Positions 48,493 through 59,621 of a DNA stretch of 64,000 bases are shown piece after piece. The notes beneath the pieces were generated by a model that saw only the letters and a list, made by a program, of their open reading frames with translations, made no database searches and was not told the origin of the DNA. The stretch comes from Thamnaconus septentrionalis (Eukaryota; Chordata; Actinopteri; Tetraodontiformes; Monacanthidae), in the NCBI GenBank assembly GCA_009823395.1, contig CM020508.1, positions 5,106,515-5,170,514 of the forward strand, read 5' to 3'. The first letter of the stretch is position 1; every line of letters begins with the position of its first letter. The position numbers and the translations under genes were made by a program.

Positions 48493-51400
48493 TCAGAGCA
48501 GGAGCTCCGTGACCGAGGGCAGCAGCTGGCCCAGCTCGGCCTCCACGTCGGCCGTCTGTGTGACGGGGTTGCCGCGCAGATCGATGCGCTTCAGTCTGGG
48601 GCAGGAGGCCAGCGGCTGAAGGTCTGCCAGGGTGGAGATTTCTGAGGGATTTGGGTTAAAGAAAATGTCTCCGACAGACAGATCCCGCACAGAAACAATC
48701 GTGACGCAAACCCCCCCTCGAAGCGCCTCTACCTCGCTCAGCGACGATGCTCTCCGGCGTGAAGCTGCAGCGCTGACTGTCGCTGCGGCGCTGCGGCGCG
48801 GCGGCGCTTTTTTGGGAGCCGGAGCGTCTTTGTGCGCGGCAGACTTTCAGCTCCGCGCCTTCCTTCTCTCCGGGGGCGTTTCATTGTGTTGATTCACACC
48901 ACTTTTGAGTCACAGTCTACTGGTACAATACGCTGTGACGCTGCCGCGTCTGTGCAGCGCAGAGCGGCAGCATCCTCGTCTTGAAAGGATACTGTTATTC
49001 TTCAGCAGCACTTCCTCTAATCGGGGAAGGTGATTAATTCCCTCCAGGTTCTCTATCAAGTTGTTATCGGCCTCCAGGACCTGAAAGGGAACAAAAAGAA
49101 AAACCTTTTTAATCATGTCACACAGATAGACAAGGTTGATGTATCTGTCCTTTAATTGGTCGATTGTGCCGCCCACAAAGAAGAAGAGAGACTCTCCGCT
49201 CGGAGGAGAGATCAATGGATTTGAACGCATCACCTCCAGGCACTGCAACATGGAGAAGTGAGGAGGCAGCCGCTGCAGCTGATTAGATGACAGGTTGATA
49301 TGGGTGACCAATAATAGCTGGTCCAAGTGGCACAAAGTGGTCAGATTCTATCAAAAAGGGAAGAGAGGAAAATTAAGGCTTGTGAAAATGAAGCGCTGCG
49401 ACTCCTCATTCACCAAGACCGACCTTATCCGAGATGCTGAAGACACGCACTTCCGCGTACTCCATTTTCAGGATCGTGTTCTCGATCATGAACTTGCTGC
49501 ACAGGTCGCTGTAATACGCAGAACGCATGGAATCCACTTCCTGCAAGAGGAAACAAAGGCTTTCAATCAGGCAGCGAGCTCCTGTTATCGCACTGCTGCT
49601 GTGCTGCTGTGCTGCTGTGCTGCTGTGCACGCCGGTGACATACTTTCAACGTTTGGAAATGAGCGAGCGTTTCCTTTTCGTATCCCAAAGGGTCTAGCGC
49701 CCTCATCAGGAGGATGATGGTCAGCAAGCACCCTGCGGAGACGGGATGGGGCGGAAAAATCAGATCATGTATGCGTAAACATCAAGAAAAAAAAACAAAA
49801 AACAACAGTTGCTAATATTACTCACACTTGTTGAGAGGCTCCAGTTCTTGTAGCTGGTTGCACGACTCGAGCTCCGACTGCAGCACCGACGTTTTCTCCA
49901 CCGACAGTTCACTTCTGGAGAGCGAGAGAACAACCAGTCAGTCTCAGCCTGCAAGAACAGCTCAACAGTGGCGCCAAGCTGCAGAAAGACGTCACCTGAA
50001 CAGCTCCTGATCCGTGGCGGAGTCCCGGCACCAGCTCTCACTGCGGCCTGCGAAGGGTTGACGGTGCAGTGTGTGAGGAAGCAGAAGTTCACAGCTTGCA
50101 TGATTGTATTTCCGTGGACTTCAGAGTCTCAATTTTCTGTCTCACCGGGCCAAAGAAACCCAGAAAGTCTACAGCATTGATGTCGGTATCCTTGTTTCTG
50201 ACTGCTGCATCTGATTTTGCACTGAAGTCTGCACAGTCTCCGCCGACTGTAGAGGACTGCCGTGCAATTAAACGGCAACATCACGTTGCAGGCATTTCTT
50301 ATCTGATACGTTTTCAGCAACGACGGAAATTAAAATGTGTCTGATCAGGCATCACTGCCACCATGAAGCGGTGGAATGGTGAGTGGAAATTTGCACCTAT
50401 GATTGAAGCCGATGAACAACTATTAGAGAAGTTAATTTAAAGTGAACGCCTGGCTGTGGCTTTATCTGCACAAGTGTCAGTAGCCAGGTTTGGGAAACGT
50501 GACAATATTCCGTTCTTTGGGTTAGCAAAACCAGCTGTGTCATCAATTCAAGATCTGTTGTTTACGTGCACAAATAAAAACAAGTAAAATCCTAATCATA
50601 GCACCAAAGTCCATTTAAAGAGAGTCAATCAGTGCCATCACTGTAACGTAGAAGTGTCAAACTCTGGCCCGTGGGCCAAATTTGGCCTGCAGTGTCATTA
50701 TATTTGGCCGGCTCACTACTAAAACTGGCTTGTCAGTATTATACAGCACATGTACCGCTAATACTGCAAATCCCAGAATGCTCTGCTGGATCAGGACAGG
50801 ACGTTTATTGAAGGATATTATAATGACTTCTCTGGTTTGTTGTTATTTTGTTTTTTAATTGTATTATTAGCCTGGGGAAAAATGTTACTGTTGAAATTTA
50901 AATCAGAAGGATGCAAAAAAAAAAATAGGCATACAAATTCTATTGACATTTAAATAATTTTGATAAGTCTTTCTTAATTTGAAATTCAGTTTTGCATGTG
51001 TGCAAAAATGAAGTGATATATTGTATAGTAATAAGTTTTGCTTGTTCCATATTCATTGTTGAGGCAAAACTTGCTTGGCTCCATATAAACTGATTCACTA
51101 TGACATCTGGAGGAAGATTTTGTTCGATGAATATCAATGTTGGCCTGCGACTTTACCCAAGTTTTATATTTTGGCTCCACTGTGTATTTGAGTTCGACAC
51201 CCCTGCTGTAACGCAACAGACGGATCACCTGTGTACAGCGCGCAGTCTCTGTGCGTGTGCTTCTCGGTCCAGTGCACGGTCAGATTGTGCTCGTTGACGA
51301 TGTCGCTAATCGTCCCCGGAGGGAGATCGCAGATCTGATCGGCTGTTAAGGTGAACCGAGGACAGAGAGGCGGCGTGGGAACAGAGAAACTCCGGCTCCG

Positions 51401-54400
51401 ATACAAATCAGCTTCCTTTACAGGAAGCCCACGCAGGGTGACAGCAGGAGCGCGTACGCCGCGGCCCCTTATTTCCATGGCAATGCAGCAGCCTGACGGA
51501 GCTGATTAAATCTGACATCTTTGGCAGCGCGACTAAACCAATCAGAAAGAGACGCGCTTCCATTTACAGCAGTAAGGAATTAAAGAAGAAAAAAAAAAAG
51601 ATGTGCAATTCGTTTTCGCGTAATGATATTTTTCATCTATCTTGGGAAAGTAAGAGGTGAGGCTTCCGGCGCGGTTGAAAAGGATACCCAGACAGGGCTG
51701 TGTTTCAAGCGGGGATGCACGCTGCTCCACTCCACTCTCTGGGGCTGACCGTCCAGCACCAGCAGCAGGCCCACGGACTGCGCCTGCACAAAGGTGGACA
51801 GTCACTGTGAGGGAAACCTGCCACGGAAAAACATTTAGGGGAAGATCCACAAAGAATGGAGCGCAGCGGTAAATTGCTGCACGTTTTGCGGCCGTAATCT
51901 CCGCCACCTTTGCATCGTATCCACAAAGGATTTTTGCGCTAATGATATGCAGGCGCAAAAACGCCCGGAAAGGAGGCACCTGAGGAGTCAGAAGCACAAA
52001 ATGCGCTGGAGTAACGATAGATCGTCAGACCAGAAGTGGAATTTCTGACGGAATACTTTATTTCTGTCATCGTCAAATAACATACGCATTGGCTTTCTCC
52101 CAAACTCACACCAAGAAAGAGACAGTCGCACATGTCTCTCCAAACATCCCAGGATGGCGGTGTTTACATCTGTCAAAGTACGTGCGGACCCGAGTGCAAA
52201 CTCTTTCTGGATGTGCCGCTGTTTCAAATGAGGCATATTTGCATAGAAGGGAACGTAATGACTAATTTAAATACATTCACATGAGTCTGGCGCAGCCAGT
52301 TTGCATCCCGTCTGTGGATAGGACGCACTGGTTTTGGAGCAATTTACACGGATTTTCTAGCGTAAAAGCTGGGCAATCGCTTCGTGGATCTGGCCCTTTG
52401 TGTTGTCAAGGTCCACGTTGTTGTCGCGGTTGATTGAAGTGTTCAAGAGAAGGGCAAAGATGCTAAAGAAAACGATACGAAATAGACAAGCCTGCTTTCC
52501 GGAACCACAAGTGAAGATGCTCACGTTGACTGGTCGGGAGAAGGCCACAGCCACTCGCTCCTCATCGCGGCTGACGTACACGCAGCTAATCATCTCCTCC
52601 CGTTCGGCTGGAGGAAAAAGGACAGAGTGAAGCAGTGAGTGAAGGTGTGCAGTCACAAACCTTAATGGCTGGTTTTACACAAATCTACAACTCCACGTAC
52701 CTCGACCTAACAACCAGCGATAGTAGAACCAGGCGCTCTGGTCGTTGGGGTCAGTGAAGAAGGCGTTCTTTACAAGCTCATATTCTACAAAAGAGACATT
52801 GCGCTACGAGTTCAATACAATTCATTTCAAGTGACACATCTCCGGCAAAAGTAAAGACTTCACACTGAACGCAAAGCCTCAGAACGCCCTCTGTCTGTCA
52901 GCAATCGCAACTGCTGAAAATACAACAGAGGCAATCATGCGGTTCACCTTTCAGGAGCTGCTCCTCGCAGACACGGTGGGAGTGAGTGGGTGGAGAAGGT
53001 GGAAGCGAAGACTCGGGGGGCTCGCGGCACGGCGACGGGGGCTCGGGAGACTCCGGGTGGAGCAGCGGCAGCAAGGTGCTCCGATAGTGCCAGCTGGAGT
53101 AGTTGGAAAAGTTGGATCCGATGAGACGGTCGGTGAAGCCCAATTCCTGGTCCACAGGCACGCCGGACATCTTCACCACCACCCGCCGGTAGTCCCAGCA
53201 GTGGACTGGGCGACAGGGGGAGAGGCGGCGGTATGAATACAGGCAGTGTTTGCTTGACGTCATGCCAAAAACAAGTGGAAGTGAAAATGCAGGCAGGTCC
53301 TGCAATTTTCGTCTACTGTTCATTTACAGTTGCGGTCGTCCAGGCTGAGGCAGAGGTTGCACAGGCTCAGCTCCTTGCCCCAGTCTGGCCGAGGCAAACG
53401 GGAGGAGACCCAGCCGCGGTGGTGCCAGCTGCCGTAAGACTTTGGGTTCAACTTCAGGCACGTCTCCAGGAACGGCATCTCTGCCTCGTAAATCTTCTGC
53501 ATCTCGTCCTCGTTCCTTGAGCAGATTTCGGGGGGAGGCAAAAACAGGATTCAGCCCTAAACCAGGTTAAAATTACCACCTGATCCAATGTGATTTGATT
53601 TCATCGTAAGGGCTTTTTTTTTAAGTTTTTTTTTTAACGTCAATCTCACTTGATGCCCTCCAAGTGCAGCAGGATCTCTCTTCTGTAGTTCCAGAGGGTT
53701 GCAAAGTCAGGGTTGGACGACAGTAGCTGCTGGGTGATCTGAAGTGCTTCATCATCAAAGATTCCCTCCTTCCTCTGCCATAGATGAGGACATGAAGAGG
53801 GAGTGTCAGGCAAAGACACTCAGCTTACGCAAAAAATGAACAATGGAAAAAACACAGTCTTAATTTTAGAGAACGTAACGCTGTCCGTTAAAAATGTTCT
53901 ATGATATAAAGTATACAGCTGATTTACTCTATGCTTTATGTCAAATATTAAGAAAGACATATATTTTTAATACCGTTTATTCATTTCTGAATAATAGAGA
54001 AGTGCAGTTAAAATGAATTTCAAAGCAAATGGTGCAGTTATGAGCTGCGCCGAGTCATTAATTAATGAACCGATGATATCCTTATGCAAAGCTACACGAG
54101 CAAGACGGGCATCAAAAGATATAGAATATCAGCGGCCTGGTCATGACAAATTAATGACACATATCATTTTTTAAAGCAACCTTAGAAAAGCAGGCGTCTC
54201 GTGCTGCCACATATATCTTCAGCTTCTTCTCCCGCTCCTTCCGTTTCTCCTCTTCCTGCTGCGCCGTGGATTTGACTTTTACGCGGCCATGCTGTCCAAA
54301 GCAAAGGGACACAGGAAGGTGCAATTAGACAGGCTGATTCAGGTTCATGCAAATGTCCATTTGCAATGCTATTAAACATGATATCGAGGCAGAGAATAAG

Positions 54401-54449
54401 CCTCTCTGTCGTTTTAACTGTGACAGAGTAGTAACACATCTCTTACCAT
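48493..54449 (-). CDS. rabggta: rabggta (geranylgeranyl transferase type-2 subunit alpha), complete
   Basis: With RABGGTB and the Rab escort protein, this subunit forms the cytosolic enzyme that adds geranylgeranyl groups to C-terminal cysteines of Rab GTPases. Coding exons, minus strand: 54449-54447, 54291-54181, 53774-53650, 53515-53328, 53205-52948, 52784-52701, 52607-52525, 51783-51688, 51334-51229, 50047-49996, 49914-49826, 49732-49644, 49540-49424, 49347-49234, 49080-48993, 48641-48493. They total 1752 bp, 583 aa (human 567), with all phases compatible. The first coding exon ends directly after the ATG, giving M then HGRVKVK as in human. PPTA repeats are clear ([48 protein letters not shown]). 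A middle Ig-like domain follows ([14 protein letters not shown]), then LRRs with [11 protein letters not shown] and [10 protein letters not shown] near the end. A Pro/Ser-rich insert in exon 53205-52948 accounts for most of the extra length. A non-coding first exon likely ends at 54854. Confidence 0.95.
49597..49628 (+). repeat. octanucleotide tandem repeat in a rabggta intron
   Basis: About four units of period 8 (ctgctgtg) in the small intron between exons 49732-49644 and 49540-49424. Confidence 0.8.
50649..51205. mobile_element. hAT-type non-autonomous transposon with 8-bp target-site duplication
   Basis: The left end tagaagtgtcaaactc and right end gagttcgacacccctg are inverted repeats of the hAT (Charlie-like) type. 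The 8-base ctgtaacg flanks it at 50641-50648 and 51206-51213. The ctggcccgtgggccaaatttggcc stretch near the left end is typical of these elements. No transposase ORF is left. It lies in a rabggta intron, starting 16 bases after the splice donor of exon 51334-51229. Confidence 0.88.
51837..52396. mobile_element. inverted-repeat element (MITE-like) in a rabggta intron
   Basis: The left end ggggaagatccacaaag and the complement of the right end gggccagatccacgaag match with few differences, and TAAATTGCT recurs in both end regions. The interior of about 560 bp is non-coding. It lies in the intron between exons 52607-52525 and 51783-51688. Superfamily not assigned. Confidence 0.6.
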
Positions 54450-54476
54450 CCTCTCCGGTTGTGATGGGGTCTCCCT
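54447..54476 (-). other. rabggta: rabggta exon carrying the start codon
   Basis: Acceptor ttgcag precedes 54476, 27 bases of leader follow, then ATG at 54449-54447 and a GTAAGA donor. An alternative acceptor 8 bases upstream (aaacag) would start the exon at 54484. The upstream non-coding exon ends at the donor gacag/GTGAGT (54854). Confidence 0.7.
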
Positions 54477-54960
54477 CTGCAAATCTGTTTATGATGCAAA
54501 ACAAAGGATGACACTCAGGGTTGGGCCTAACACAGACGTTTGCATGACACAGACGAACACCAAACAGCAGAGGGGAGGGGGGAAAGACTCCGCAGTAATA
54601 ACAAATGACAACGCTGCGTGTACAACGAGTGCATGTGGAGTGCTCACACAGATGTATAATAGCCATGGGCAGAGATGTAGCACCTAATGGGAACAGTCTT
54701 GTATATGAAGTTAGCTTGCTAATTAGCGCCTATGTCACTACACAAGTCTGGGCTGGGCTCATTCAATCTGTCGCACCTTTACGTGTGATAACATTCATTT
54801 TAAAACAATACTTTTTAGCAAGACGCGACAATTATTCCCCCCGATGTACTCACCTGTCCTCCGAGCGGGCTTGTAAAACCGTTCTTTGAGATTACGACTT
54901 GATATGTCACGATTTTGAAAGACTACAGTTTCACTTCTCTTTTACTTCCGTCTTTTCAAA

Positions 54961-54968
54961 TGACGTCA
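54961..54968. promoter_or_regulatory. CRE palindrome at the likely rabggta promoter
   Basis: TGACGTCA, a full CREB/ATF palindrome, lies about 107 bp upstream of the non-coding exon's donor at 54854. An ETS-like acttccgt is 11-18 bases nearer the gene. No TATA box was seen, in keeping with a housekeeping promoter. Confidence 0.5.
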
Positions 54969-55782
54969 TGGCTGCGCGACAGGAAACGGAAAGGAAAGTA
55001 GGGTGTACTGAGGCCCTCTAGCGGGAGGGAAGCGGCAAACAACAGCAGCGCAAACTAAAGAACAAGGGCTTGAGCCGAGTACTTGGTTGAGTTAAAAATA
55101 AAATAAAATAAAACAGAAATCGGCGAACTTGAAGACACGAAAAACACAAGTGACGAAGCAGGCCCAGGCTAGAAAGTCGAATAAATATTGACATGAGGTA
55201 AGACTCCGTGCACAAGGTCATCACGAGTGCAGGCAATTTTCAATTATTAGCCTACTTTCTTTTTAAATAAGACATGGGATCAATCAGGTGCCCATCTTTG
55301 TACAGTCAAATCACCTTTTAAACTGAGAAATGAGAGCACAAAGTGAGGCGTCAGCAAAAAGCAGCAACTGTGTTGAGCAAACTTTAACAGTACACTCTCC
55401 AACGGTTCACGTTAAATTGGGAATGGCAATTTAAATGCTATCAAAATCGTATTCACGATAACTTCTGGGTATTTGTTTAAATAATAATTTTTTGGATCGT
55501 TTTTGCTGTCTGCATTATAATACGTTGATATTAGCACCACACATTGACTGCTGTTGGCAAAGTCTGTCATTGAATTCTATAAATTTGTTCTGTTTCATGT
55601 GTTGTGCCAACTAAACAGTTCCAATTCTTATATTAGACTGAGGACAAGTTTAATTTGGGGAGATTAATAAGACAATCTTCTCACTTTATCAATTTAAAAT
55701 CACATTGGTGTTGTTCAATATTGCTTTAAGATTATTTTTATATGTGGGGATTTACACCACAAGAGATCCACACATCACTGTA

Positions 55783-55860
55783 CTTTTAGACTTAGACTTT
55801 TTATTTGTCATTTAAAAACATTCACTTCTCAGTGTACATTTAAAAACGAAATTCCGACGC
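55783..55860 (+). repeat. fragment of a common fish repeat
   Basis: acttttagacttagactttttatttgtcat followed by gtacatttaaaaacgaaatt resembles the end of a widespread fish repeat (from memory). It is too short to classify. Confidence 0.4.
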
Positions 55861-56377
55861 ACCAACTACCGAAAAAACAACTGTTAACTGTTTTCTATTC
55901 TCTGTTGTGTGTTTTTCTTTGTGTGTGTGTCTTATTTTGTGAGTTAAGCACGTTGCTGGCATCCAAAGTTTTGAATTTCTATCATCCTTATCATTATCAT
56001 TCCTTCTTCCTTCACAATGGTCCAGCCAATTTTCAGTCAAGGCTTTATTTGGTACTTTAACCACAGCAATCTTTTTCAGCCTTTTTTTTCCTATTCCACT
56101 CCTCAACATTTCACTCATATTTCCATCAATTTTGTCTTGTACCATTGCAATTAACATAAACTAGAATCGGAAACATGCTAGTGCTGTGTTGATTTTAGAT
56201 TTTACTACTCCCAAGTTGTTGTGGATTTGACGGATTCACATTGTTTCTAAATGCTTATTCCCCACTCTTGTTGTGGTAAAAGGTCTGCTCTGCACCGTGA
56301 AGAGGGGCACTGGTGCCATCTCTTGGATAGAAAAAAAATAACACCCAGTATTTCTCTCCTGGTTTTGATGAAGTTGG

Positions 56378-56385
56378 ATAAAAGG
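56378..56385 (+). promoter_or_regulatory. TATA-like box upstream of the first HIPK-like kinase
   Basis: ATAAAAGG about 250 bp before the start codon. A transcript from about 56410 would have a 5' UTR without clear introns. Low certainty. Confidence 0.3.
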
Positions 56386-56626
56386 CAGGACTAAGTCTTT
56401 GATCTTTCAAGCTTTTAGTTATTGTTGTCTTCTTTTCAAACAGGTTTACCAGCAGCTCGCTTTCAGGGCATAGAGTTGCTGCCGCCTTCAGTTTGTGTCA
56501 TTTCTCAAGTTCTTTAATGCGCAATACCACGTCCATGCATGGAGTGGAAAGAGCACACCTACTTTCTTTGTTTCTTTTCCAAAAAATCAATTTAACTGCA
56601 TGGTCCCCACCTAGGGGAACATACTT

Positions 56627-58138
56627 GTGAATGACAGTACCAAAAAACAAACTTTCGAAATGGTACGGCAATCGTCACGGACTAAGATCAATTTACAAGC
56701 AGATGAAACTCTTCATGGAAAATTGGATACTTACCAAATACAGGAGTTTCTGGGGGAGGGGGTCTACGGCGAAGTAGCACAGTGCATCACGTTAAAGAGT
56801 AAGGATACCGTAGCTATCAAGATCTTGCGGAAAAATTTCAGTACAATTGGTAAAAAAGAAGTGGCTGCCCTTAAAAAACTAAAGAAAATTAACGCAGATA
56901 AGAATAATCTGATCAGGTTTATTGAGAACTTTTATCATCAAGGATATTTTTGTCTAGTGTTTGAAATGTTAGACCTGGCTCTGTTTGATTTCCTAAAGCT
57001 AAGGTCCTTCAAACCACTCTACTTGTATGAAGTTCGAGTAGTTGCACAACAGATGCTGGTAGCTCTAAATGCCCTGAAGAGCATTGGATGGACGCACGGA
57101 GACATAAAACCCGACAATATAATGCTGGTTGATCATCAGTCAAAACCCTTCAAAGTGAAGCTGATAGATTTTGGTTTGGCCTGTCCTGCTTCCACGTTGG
57201 GTCCTGGCTGCAAAAACCAAGCCATAGGCTACAGAGCACCAGAGGTCATGTTGGGCTTACCACTCAGCGAGGCCATCGACATGTGGGCCCTTGGCTGTGT
57301 CATGGCTTTCCTTTATATGGGCCGCCACCTCTTCCCAATTCGGAGTGAATATGAGTGCATGAGAATTGTGGTGAAGATGCAGGGCCAGCCTGAGGATAAC
57401 CTGTTGGACCGTGGGGTTCATTCAAGGGAGTTGTTTACAAAGGACAGCAACGACTCAAGTCTTTCATGGAGACTGAAGACGAAGGAGGAATACAAATCTT
57501 CAACAGGTCGCACTGTCAAACCCTGTGACTTGGATTATGAAAAGTTTAACAGCCTCGATGACATAGCGTCTGCTTCCAAAGAAAACAAGAATGGTGCCGA
57601 GTACGAGGACTTACTTGCTTTTTTGAGTCTCCTCAAGCGTATGCTACATCAGAACTGTCAAAGGAGAATCAAGCCCTCTGAGGCCCTGGGACACCGTTTC
57701 ATAACGATGAAACATTTCGCTGAGGACACGGACAGCAGTTATGTGGAATCGAGCACCGCCAGCATTAAAAGCTGCAACCTAGAGCAGTCACACCCTGAAC
57801 ATCTCCAGCCCTTTGTTACATCAAGTGAAGAGATCAGTTTAAATGGAGCATCCTTGCATGACTTGTGTGGACCCGTCTCCAGCAAAGAACATGAGACACC
57901 AGCTGCCAAAGACTCAGATGAGGCCACCACTGTTCTGACCAGTGAAAATCCACAGGAAATGTACTGGACAGTGTCATCTGCAGATTTTGAGAATAACCCT
58001 CAAGGGCTCAACATTGATGGTAATAAAGGCAAGAGGAAAAGGTTGAAGAGAATTAGAATTCAAATTCAAAGATTTTTCAACAGGATGATGAAAGTGGCAA
58101 GTTGCATTAGCCCTGATGTTAGTTTGCGAGATGTATAA
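56627..58138 (+). CDS. HIPK-like (homeodomain-interacting protein kinase-like) Ser/Thr kinase, single exon, copy 1
   Basis: A 503-aa intronless kinase of the CMGC group, HIPK/DYRK branch. Visible are the glycine loop GEGVYGEV (residues 43-50), ATP-binding Lys65 (VAIKIL), catalytic loop HGDIKPDNIML (157-167), DFG (181-183) and APE (204-206), followed by EAIDMWALGCVMAFLYMG and SEYECMR, which match the HIPK pattern. The catalytic loop reads HGD where HIPKs have HAD and most kinases HRD. The HIPK activation-loop Tyr in STYLQS is replaced by a CKNQAIGYR context. The kinase domain ends near residue 360; the tail is Ser/Thr-rich and closes with a basic stretch (KRKRLKRIRIQIQRF). The homeobox-interacting and PEST parts of full HIPKs are absent. 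The twin gene aligns from Met12, so ATG 56660 is an alternative start. A poly(A) signal is at 58618-58623. The substrate is unknown. Confidence 0.82.
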   Translation: MNDSTKKQTFEMVRQSSRTKINLQADETLHGKLDTYQIQEFLGEGVYGEVAQCITLKSKDTVAIKILRKNFSTIGKKEVAALKKLKKINADKNNLIRFIENFYHQGYFCLVFEMLDLALFDFLKLRSFKPLYLYEVRVVAQQMLVALNALKSIGWTHGDIKPDNIMLVDHQSKPFKVKLIDFGLACPASTLGPGCKNQAIGYRAPEVMLGLPLSEAIDMWALGCVMAFLYMGRHLFPIRSEYECMRIVVKMQGQPEDNLLDRGVHSRELFTKDSNDSSLSWRLKTKEEYKSSTGRTVKPCDLDYEKFNSLDDIASASKENKNGAEYEDLLAFLSLLKRMLHQNCQRRIKPSEALGHRFITMKHFAEDTDSSYVESSTASIKSCNLEQSHPEHLQPFVTSSEEISLNGASLHDLCGPVSSKEHETPAAKDSDEATTVLTSENPQEMYWTVSSADFENNPQGLNIDGNKGKRKRLKRIRIQIQRFFNRMMKVASCISPDVSLRDV

Positions 58139-59621
58139 AAGCTAGAATAGTCACAAAGTTTGTCCATTTCAGTCTTTTTTGAGTCGGTTCTCTGGGGAGC
58201 TCTACCCAGCCAGCCATGTGTCATAGCTAGCATGCGATCTTGATTAAAGCATTGATGGAACAGAAATGTTAATTTTGAAAAAGTATTTTAAATTTTTTTT
58301 TATAATGAAAAATGCAGATATGCTTCAAGTTGGAAAAAGAAAGCATTTTCTTTTGTACAATTCCCACTTGTTCTGCTACAGGATTCCAGTCTTTCAGAGG
58401 GAAAACTCATACTTTATTCAAGGCAATCTTTGAAGGCACACTTTCCCACAGAAATGGCTAATAGATTAGACTCAGCCATTACCTTATCTGTGATTCAATT
58501 CACCATTATGTACTGTGCTAAAACAGGCTGCCACTGGGCTCTATTCTTTATGGTCCATCTGAAAAATAGAGGTTAGAGGGCCATGCTAATACCCACTGTA
58601 CTTTGGTACACATCAAAAATAAAAGTTTGATAACACATTTTGAGCATTTCTATTTTTTGTCCTCTGAGAAGGTTGCATCACTTTTCAGTTTTATTCTTTA
58701 TCAGTCTGCACATTCTGTACTGCCAGGTGAAGCTAGCAGGTTTAGCAATAAATCCCACCCTCATTGCTGAATTCACACAGAAGAAAAGACACCACAGCCA
58801 TAAAAATGACCCACCAAAAGTATGGTCCAGCTTTGGGTCTAAGGTGTGGCCCCTTGCTGATTTTATAAGCCAAATTTTTTTTTTTCACTTTTTTATTATC
58901 TTCAATCTCTTTTTTCTTTATGCAGGTTCTCTCTGTGTACAGCTTCTAATACACATCTAAGCTGTCTCCTCTTCTGCCTCTCTTGTTTTTTCTCTGCTCT
59001 CCACTCCTTTTTCTAGACTTTATTGTCTTCTCTCCTCAAAGAGCCAGTGCCTCCACAGGGGCCCAATCCCCCCACCCTCCCAAGACATTTTTTGCTTTGA
59101 TAATGTAGGATTAAAGACAAAAAGACAAAAGCTGAGCTTTTGATCTTGTAACAGTAACTTCAGAATAAAGACACTGAAATAGAAGGGCAGCTGAAGGTGA
59201 AAGTAGTGCGGCACTTCTGCAAAAATTGTTACAGTGAGAAGAAAAACAAGACGGCGCATAAATGGATGGTCAAATTTGGGGTTTCTCTCTGGATGCAGCA
59301 GCTGCCTCCTGCGGGCCAAGCAAAAACAGCTTTGGTTAAAAGTGGAGACTACCACACCCTAGAAGATTGACTAACTCTGGATGGTAACTGCTGTGAAACA
59401 AAAACGAACAGCAGGAAGAAGCACTCAAGGATGAATCTGCCGGTGATGCAGCACCCAGGATCACTGTTGCCAATCAACAAAACAGACAATGACTGGATAA
59501 CAAAAAAAGGCAAACAACAGCAGTGCAGTGCAAAACCGGAAATGCCAGCTACAGTTAAGTCTTGTTCAACAACGACCGCAGTTCTGGAATGTCTGTTTAA
59601 CTGAGCTTAAAACTGTAAGAA
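58139..59621. other. spacer between the two kinase genes
   Basis: The 3' UTR of copy 1 (AATAAA at 58618-58623), then about 1 kb of unremarkable DNA with a T/C-rich stretch at 58870-59030. No exon was recognised. Confidence 0.6.
58618..58623 (+). terminator. poly(A) signal of HIPK-like kinase copy 1
   Basis: AATAAA about 480 bases after the stop, followed by a T-rich stretch near 58645-58660. Confidence 0.5.

Larger units (their letters stand above)
54969..56626. other. intergenic region between rabggta and the first kinase
   Basis: Holds a fragment of a common fish repeat near 55783-55860 (ttagactttttatttgtcat type) and otherwise AT-rich unique-looking DNA. The possible kinase promoter is at its right end. 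Confidence 0.6.
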
